Positions 59,250 through 64,000 of a stretch of DNA of 64,000 nt are shown one piece after another. The DNA comes from Polytrichum commune. Lineage: Eukaryota; Streptophyta; Polytrichopsida; Polytrichales; Polytrichaceae. The stretch spans positions 12,586,001 to 12,650,000 of the forward strand of contig OX485809.1 in the NCBI GenBank assembly GCA_950295325.1. Reading direction: 5' to 3'. Every line of letters starts with the position of its first letter. Within the stretch, counting starts at the first letter, position 1. Position numbers and translations under genes: made by a program. The notes beneath the pieces are model-generated. The model saw only the letters and a list, made by a program, of their open reading frames with translations. It made no database searches and was not told the DNA's origin.

Positions 59250-62200
59250 CGGGATAATATGTGTGGTTCCAAGCATATAAAAGTGGTCACTCCATCTGCA
59301 TATATCCATGTAACATAAAGTTTTCAGAGCGACAACCTCCTAAAATCTCCACACCTCACAATGAAAGTAAACATCAAAACAACTACACACAAATTGTCAT
59401 GAAAGTAGCCAATACCAAATGCAAACATATCAACTTCGATAATCCTAGTCCCTACTGCACTCCTATTAGCAACATGCATTGATTGAGGATTTAGATAGGG
59501 GCCATCATGCTTAATTCAAGATTTTTCCAACATACTCCCCAATCCCTAGAAATGTAACATTTAATGACCTTCCTCTAAGTACAGATTCAATACACTTAAT
59601 ACTACATAATTGTATTACATTTCATAAACTTCAATGCTTCATTCATAACATGAGTAAGTGCATTGCAATATAACTACACCCTCATCCCCCCAAACAAGAA
59701 TAGGAGTTGTAGATTAATCACAAAATTAATTCTATTTTATGAAATGTATATTAATGAAAACTAAGACAAAGTTTTCACCTCTACGTAAGCCATCGCCAAA
59801 AGTCCACACACTACATTCATGCTCATGAAAACTAGAGTTACTGCATGTTACAAGGCCAACTAATTTCCAAGTCAAATGATGAATTAACGATCTTCAAACT
59901 ATTTGAGTGCTTCAATGAAACTATCACAAAACATCTTTGTACAAGAGAAAAGTTGTCTAAAACTAGCAATAAAATGGACATCATTCCCAAATCATTGCCA
60001 AACTCAACATTTGTGAAAGAAACATCTCTAACTATCCTTACTCTAGGAGGAGCTCTTCTATTTCCCCCCTTCATGACTTCAACATCAACGGAAGAACAAC
60101 CACTTCAACCTTGGCATTTCAAATTAACATCAAGAAAGGTTCGGCTACTTTACAACCCCTTGCTACTATTGTAGTACCATGGCAGATCAAACACTAATTC
60201 GTTAAATCTGCATTAAAGTGACAGTGCAATGGTGTGATAAAACCATTGTTAATTAAAGCATTAACAATGCTGACAGAGCACATGTTTCAGTTGCGAAGTT
60301 CTTGAGACTTGAAATTGCCATGATACTACTGAATGTAAGTGATGTGTCATTCCGAAGATGCAATAAGCGCTTCGTCTACAATCCCGATCAGTTCCTAAAC
60401 TTTCCCTCAAATCGTAATCCAAATCAACTTTAAACTCGAACACACTCGCCCTCTTGCAATCACAGATGGGGGACTACATCTGAGTTAACCGAGCTCCCCC
60501 ACCCAAAACCCTAGAACTAAAACTTCCACCTTGCTTAAGTCATCAGATAACCCATCCATAACCCAACGAAACAGATCCTCCATACAAGGCACACATCTCT
60601 CAAGTTAAAAGAGCACGGTGAACACATAAGAGTCTCGTAATCAAAGAAGAAGCAGGAAGCACATTGGTTTAAATCCCAATATGATCCTCACAACAAGTCG
60701 TAATCGGGATCAACTTGAGTTCAATCCAATAGCATCAAAAACACCAAGAAAGGATTAATAACGTGAGAGCTCACCCAAAAGCTAGCCCACAGTCACGCAG
60801 AAGATGACAGTTGCTTGATGCAACATGGCCGACATATAGAGACGTCACCCACCCACCACTACTACCGGGAGACTAGTTCCCAAGACATGTGAGGTAGCCC
60901 GTTTCTTGGAAATCTAAGAGATTCTTGAGTTAATGATTCAAAGCACGTTGTAAACAGAGCCCTAGCCTTCAAAAATCTCTCGCATGCATGATGAGTAGTC
61001 CACCACAAGCCAATCAAAGCCAAAACGATGACCGCACATAGTAGGAATAAGCTCAAACCTTACCAATCTTATTCTGGACACATCCACCAACGCCCTCTCA
61101 AAGAAAATGTGCGACGGCCTGGGCTTGACTATAACAAAAACTTCGACTCCTCAACAACCCCCCTCCTTCCGCACGCACTCACACCACCTGCCTCACGGTA
61201 CTGGCGACGACGTTCCTAGCACTCCCAAGACACGGCGACACCTCTCTCCACTTGTCTGTCCTAGCCGTGAAGAAACCCTAGACCTTAACCTTCATCCTCG
61301 GGGCGTCCCTGTCATCCATCATTGTTTTGGACAAAAAGTGAACAGTGTTTGCATCGAAATCCATGTACCCTAAACCATCATCCTCGTGTCGTCCTTGTCA
61401 TCCACCATTGTTTTGGACAAAATGCGAAGAGTGTTTTTGTCTAAATTCATGTGGTCCGATGTGAGCCCACATCTTGGTGCATCATTGCTGGTGTTCCCTA
61501 TAACTCTAATATGGAAGTGCAATATCCTTTCCTGTAATTCCTATGACACAGAAGTGTTGCGCCTCTTGCAAATTGATCACTGCAGAAGCCAATTTCAAAT
61601 TCGTGTTTCCAATTGCCGCCATATTCTTTCCATCTCTCGTCTCCCTTTAAATCACCCTCTCCGGATAGAGATAGCTCCTTTCTTGTTCTTCATTGTGCAA
61701 TTATGATCCGACCAGTTTCCGTGTGTTCCATTGGCTCTTGTGACAGAATTGTTAAGATTGTAAACTCACACATGACCTCACATATATCCACCAAGATCAA
61801 GGTTCTTTGCAATATGTTTTCCTGGAGTTTACTCTACACGAATGTGTAGAGTACCAATGTAGAGAATAGTAGATAGTAGTAAGGTGCATGTCTCTGAATG
61901 GTCAACATAAATTTCATCTCACAGGACAAAATCCACTTGTTATTGGCATCTAGAGAACTCAACTCATTCCATGAGGAAACTTCATGTACTCCCAGGCAAG
62001 TGCCACAATCATTCTTCAATCGCATGGTAAGTCACACCTGTGAAAGATGTGAAGGGAACAGACTACAATTGCTTGCCAGAGAGGACTGCCCCTGCAAGTG
62101 TGTCAATAACAGAGGGAAAAACACCCTATGGCAGAGCCACACCATAGCCCATTATTAACCACCCCGATAACATATAAAACCCTTCCAACACTTGATAGCT

Positions 62201-63440
62201 TGTCATTTTGTGACATTTTGTGATATTCCAAAAGCCCGTCTAAACAGATGTCACTCGTAGATAGCTAACATATGATTGCTAAATTTGAAAGTCCTCTCAC
62301 CTTTTGGCTGTCATGTGTCACCACTATGCGATACGAAACCTATAAGACTTCCACTCCAAACACAAACGACATATTGCAATGGTTATCATACTCATGCTAA
62401 GACGAATCTTCACCATTGTAATGAGACAACATAAAAGTATGAATTGTTCAAAGCAAACAAAAGCTTCGTCATGTCACCATAAAGCCTGTCAAACCCAGAA
62501 GACGATAACATCACATTCACGAATGGAAGGCTCTGATTGATTGAGATTCTCACGGGAGCACATCTGAACAGATGTCACTTATAGGAAACCAACACATAAC
62601 GGATGTCCTCCCACCTTCGCTTTTGCACAATGCCGAGCTTTCAAGACTTCCGCTCAGAGCCCAACCAGTATGCTACAAATACTTATCAAAATCATTCTGA
62701 GAAAATTCTTCACCATGGCAATGAGACTAACACAAAAGTATGCATGTTCAGGGCGAACAAAAGCAGTGTCGTGTACAGACACTTCCTGTCAAACAGAAAA
62801 GAGAGTAACACCACATGCACGAATGGAAGGTCTACCCTGATTGAGGCTCTCACAGGAGCACATGTAAAAAAATATCACTCGTAGAAAGCTGACACATGAC
62901 AAAGGTCGAATTCGAAGGTCCTCCCTCTCACCTTCGCCTTTGCATAATGCAGAGCTATCAGCCCCTGTTGTTCTTCCCCGAATTCGACAGTGCGGCTATG
63001 AAAAACAATCGCCGCAGCTCCAAATACTTCAAAACTCCATAGTGGCTACAACAAATATCTCCTAGTAACCGTCTTGCACCTGCTTCAGGTGCAGCTCCAA
63101 ATTCCAACCTGCAGAGCTCCCTCACAGCAGCCTCACCAAACCCCGGCCGCCATCCGTCGAGTCCAAAAATCTCCAGCTCCCTACTGCAAGAGAATCCCCT
63201 GCAAAAGCTTCACTAAATATAATGACATACAAACCTTGATCCTGTGCACAATCTAAACCTTTGTGCTTCCTCTTATGGGATTTGGTGAATAAAATATTAC
63301 AGTACCTACTATGAAGATTGATCAACATGTGGCCTAATTGCAAAGATGACGAACAAATGTGTTGATTTCACCGAAATCACCTAACCATAATTCTTACAAG
63401 TGCAAAAATCAGCCCAGACGTTACCTCATTCATCAGCCAC
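59250..63440. other. No complete gene; two tandem duplications
   Basis: The first ~250 bases may hold the receptor promoter, as they lie upstream of its start. An 86-bp tandem duplication spans about 61295-61466 (anchor CCATTGTTTTGGACAAAA). A diverged tandem repeat of about 300-325 bp covers about 62243-62900 (anchors GAATGGAAGG at 62521 and 62821; AACAGATGTCACT at 62243 and 62567). No other coding sequence is recognised. Confidence 0.5.
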
Positions 63441-63447
63441 TACCTAC

Positions 63448-63568
63448 CAGTAACGGTGCCAAGTGCCTGCTCCAGTTCCCAGCATGACGTCATTGCTTCA
63501 GTTACATCATTATAGACATGTTGCTGCAAATTATCCTTGAATAGAGTAAGGTGCATAGGATACTGGGT
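63448..63568 (-). CDS. Single exon resembling the KNOX2 domain of a class II KNOX protein
   Basis: The exon is 121 nt on the minus strand, bounded by a TTTGCAG acceptor and a G|GTAGGT donor, and open throughout. It reads LTLFKDNLQQHV followed by EAMTSCWELEQALGTVTG. Class II KNOX homeobox regulators (KNAT3/4/7 group) have FKxQLQQHV...EAVMACWEIEQSLxSLTG here, followed by an exon beginning GVSPGEG. The match covers key helix residues, but HVRVHA is replaced by HVYNDVT, which is unusual for such a conserved domain. I found no KNOX1, ELK or homeobox exon in the window. It may be part of a gene extending past 64000, an exon fragment, or a pseudogene. Confidence 0.55.
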
Positions 63569-64000
63569 CTGCAAATTACAAGACGGATGATAAGAGTCAA
63601 GTGCACACTTTCGTCCTAAAACAAGTCCTAATACTTCCTTCCAATAGAACCCCTAAACCTTGAGGTTTTGAAGTTCTGAGGTTCTGAGGTTGTAGGCGTC
63701 AACAGGTTGCGTTAAAGGATTGGGGAAGAAGATCATTGAAGTTGTCGGCGACTTGGGGATGCCGACAACTATAATACTCTTCACACTTCTTCACTAATCC
63801 TTTATTGTCGCCTGCCGATACCGACAACTTCAAATTTCTTCCTGGCACTACACAAGGTAAAGCGAGAGACCAGGAAAAGAATGCATGTAAAATCTATTTT
63901 TGGTCGTCTATCTCGTTCCGTGACATGGTCGAGCTCAATTTTTTCTTCGTACGTGGCGTCCAGCTGGTCAGGGTGCAACTCTGAGTATCTGTGTGTAACA
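63569..64000. other. No gene recognised to window end
   Basis: This would be intron or upstream sequence if the KNOX-like exon belongs to a larger minus-strand gene. A repeated GCCGACAACT-type motif (about 63748-63770 and, inverted, 63810-63830) forms a weak inverted repeat. Confidence 0.4.

Overview
The window looks like a chromosomal stretch from a land plant with a repeat-rich genome. A bryophyte, probably a moss, is my best guess. That guess rests mainly on one gene: a protein kinase–NB-ARC–LRR fusion, a class known from mosses. It is an inference, because no rRNA or organelle marker is present. Most of the window is transposon debris, much of it layered insertions that can be dated relative to one another.

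Layout. 1-3032 holds pieces of an LTR family (called D here). 3033-17204 is a compound of Ty3/gypsy chromovirus copies on the minus strand. A young 7.0-kb copy (3761-10792, LTRs identical by eye) sits inside an older LTR. Two copies share a deletion that removes the reverse-transcriptase active site. 17205-18774 has an inverted LTR of that family (LTR A) and a broken LTR D with a conserved small ORF. 19511-24514 is a dead PIF/Harbinger transposase gene split by a solo LTR A, which is itself split by a 2.8-kb solo LTR (C). 24515-31160 has almost no recognisable genes. 31237-33294 is a gag-like ORF with one internal TGA. 35857-37684 is a complete solo LTR D with a minisatellite and a second copy of the small ORF. 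40932-41990 is a Mutator-like foldback element with perfect 9-bp target duplications. 42610-43262 is a CACTA (TNP2) transposase relic. 44485-46318 is a broken amino-methyltransferase-like gene carrying another solo LTR A.

The main host gene lies on the minus strand at 59193-53758. Three exons encode about 1678 residues: a helical N-terminal domain, a protein kinase, NB-ARC, and 28 nearly identical 24-residue LRRs. The LRR array continues past the stop codon as decaying repeats to about 49865 and is interrupted by a 2.1-kb solo LTR (E). Removing that LTR restores the 72-bp repeat phase exactly. Near the right end, one 121-nt exon resembles the KNOX2 domain of class II KNOX homeobox proteins.

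The immune receptor is the only gene that looks intact. Several dead genes carry TGG-to-TGA or GAT-to-AAT changes, consistent with deamination of methylated cytosine in silenced transposons. Exon boundaries were read by eye from splice consensus and reading frame. Family assignments rest on motif recognition, not on database searches.
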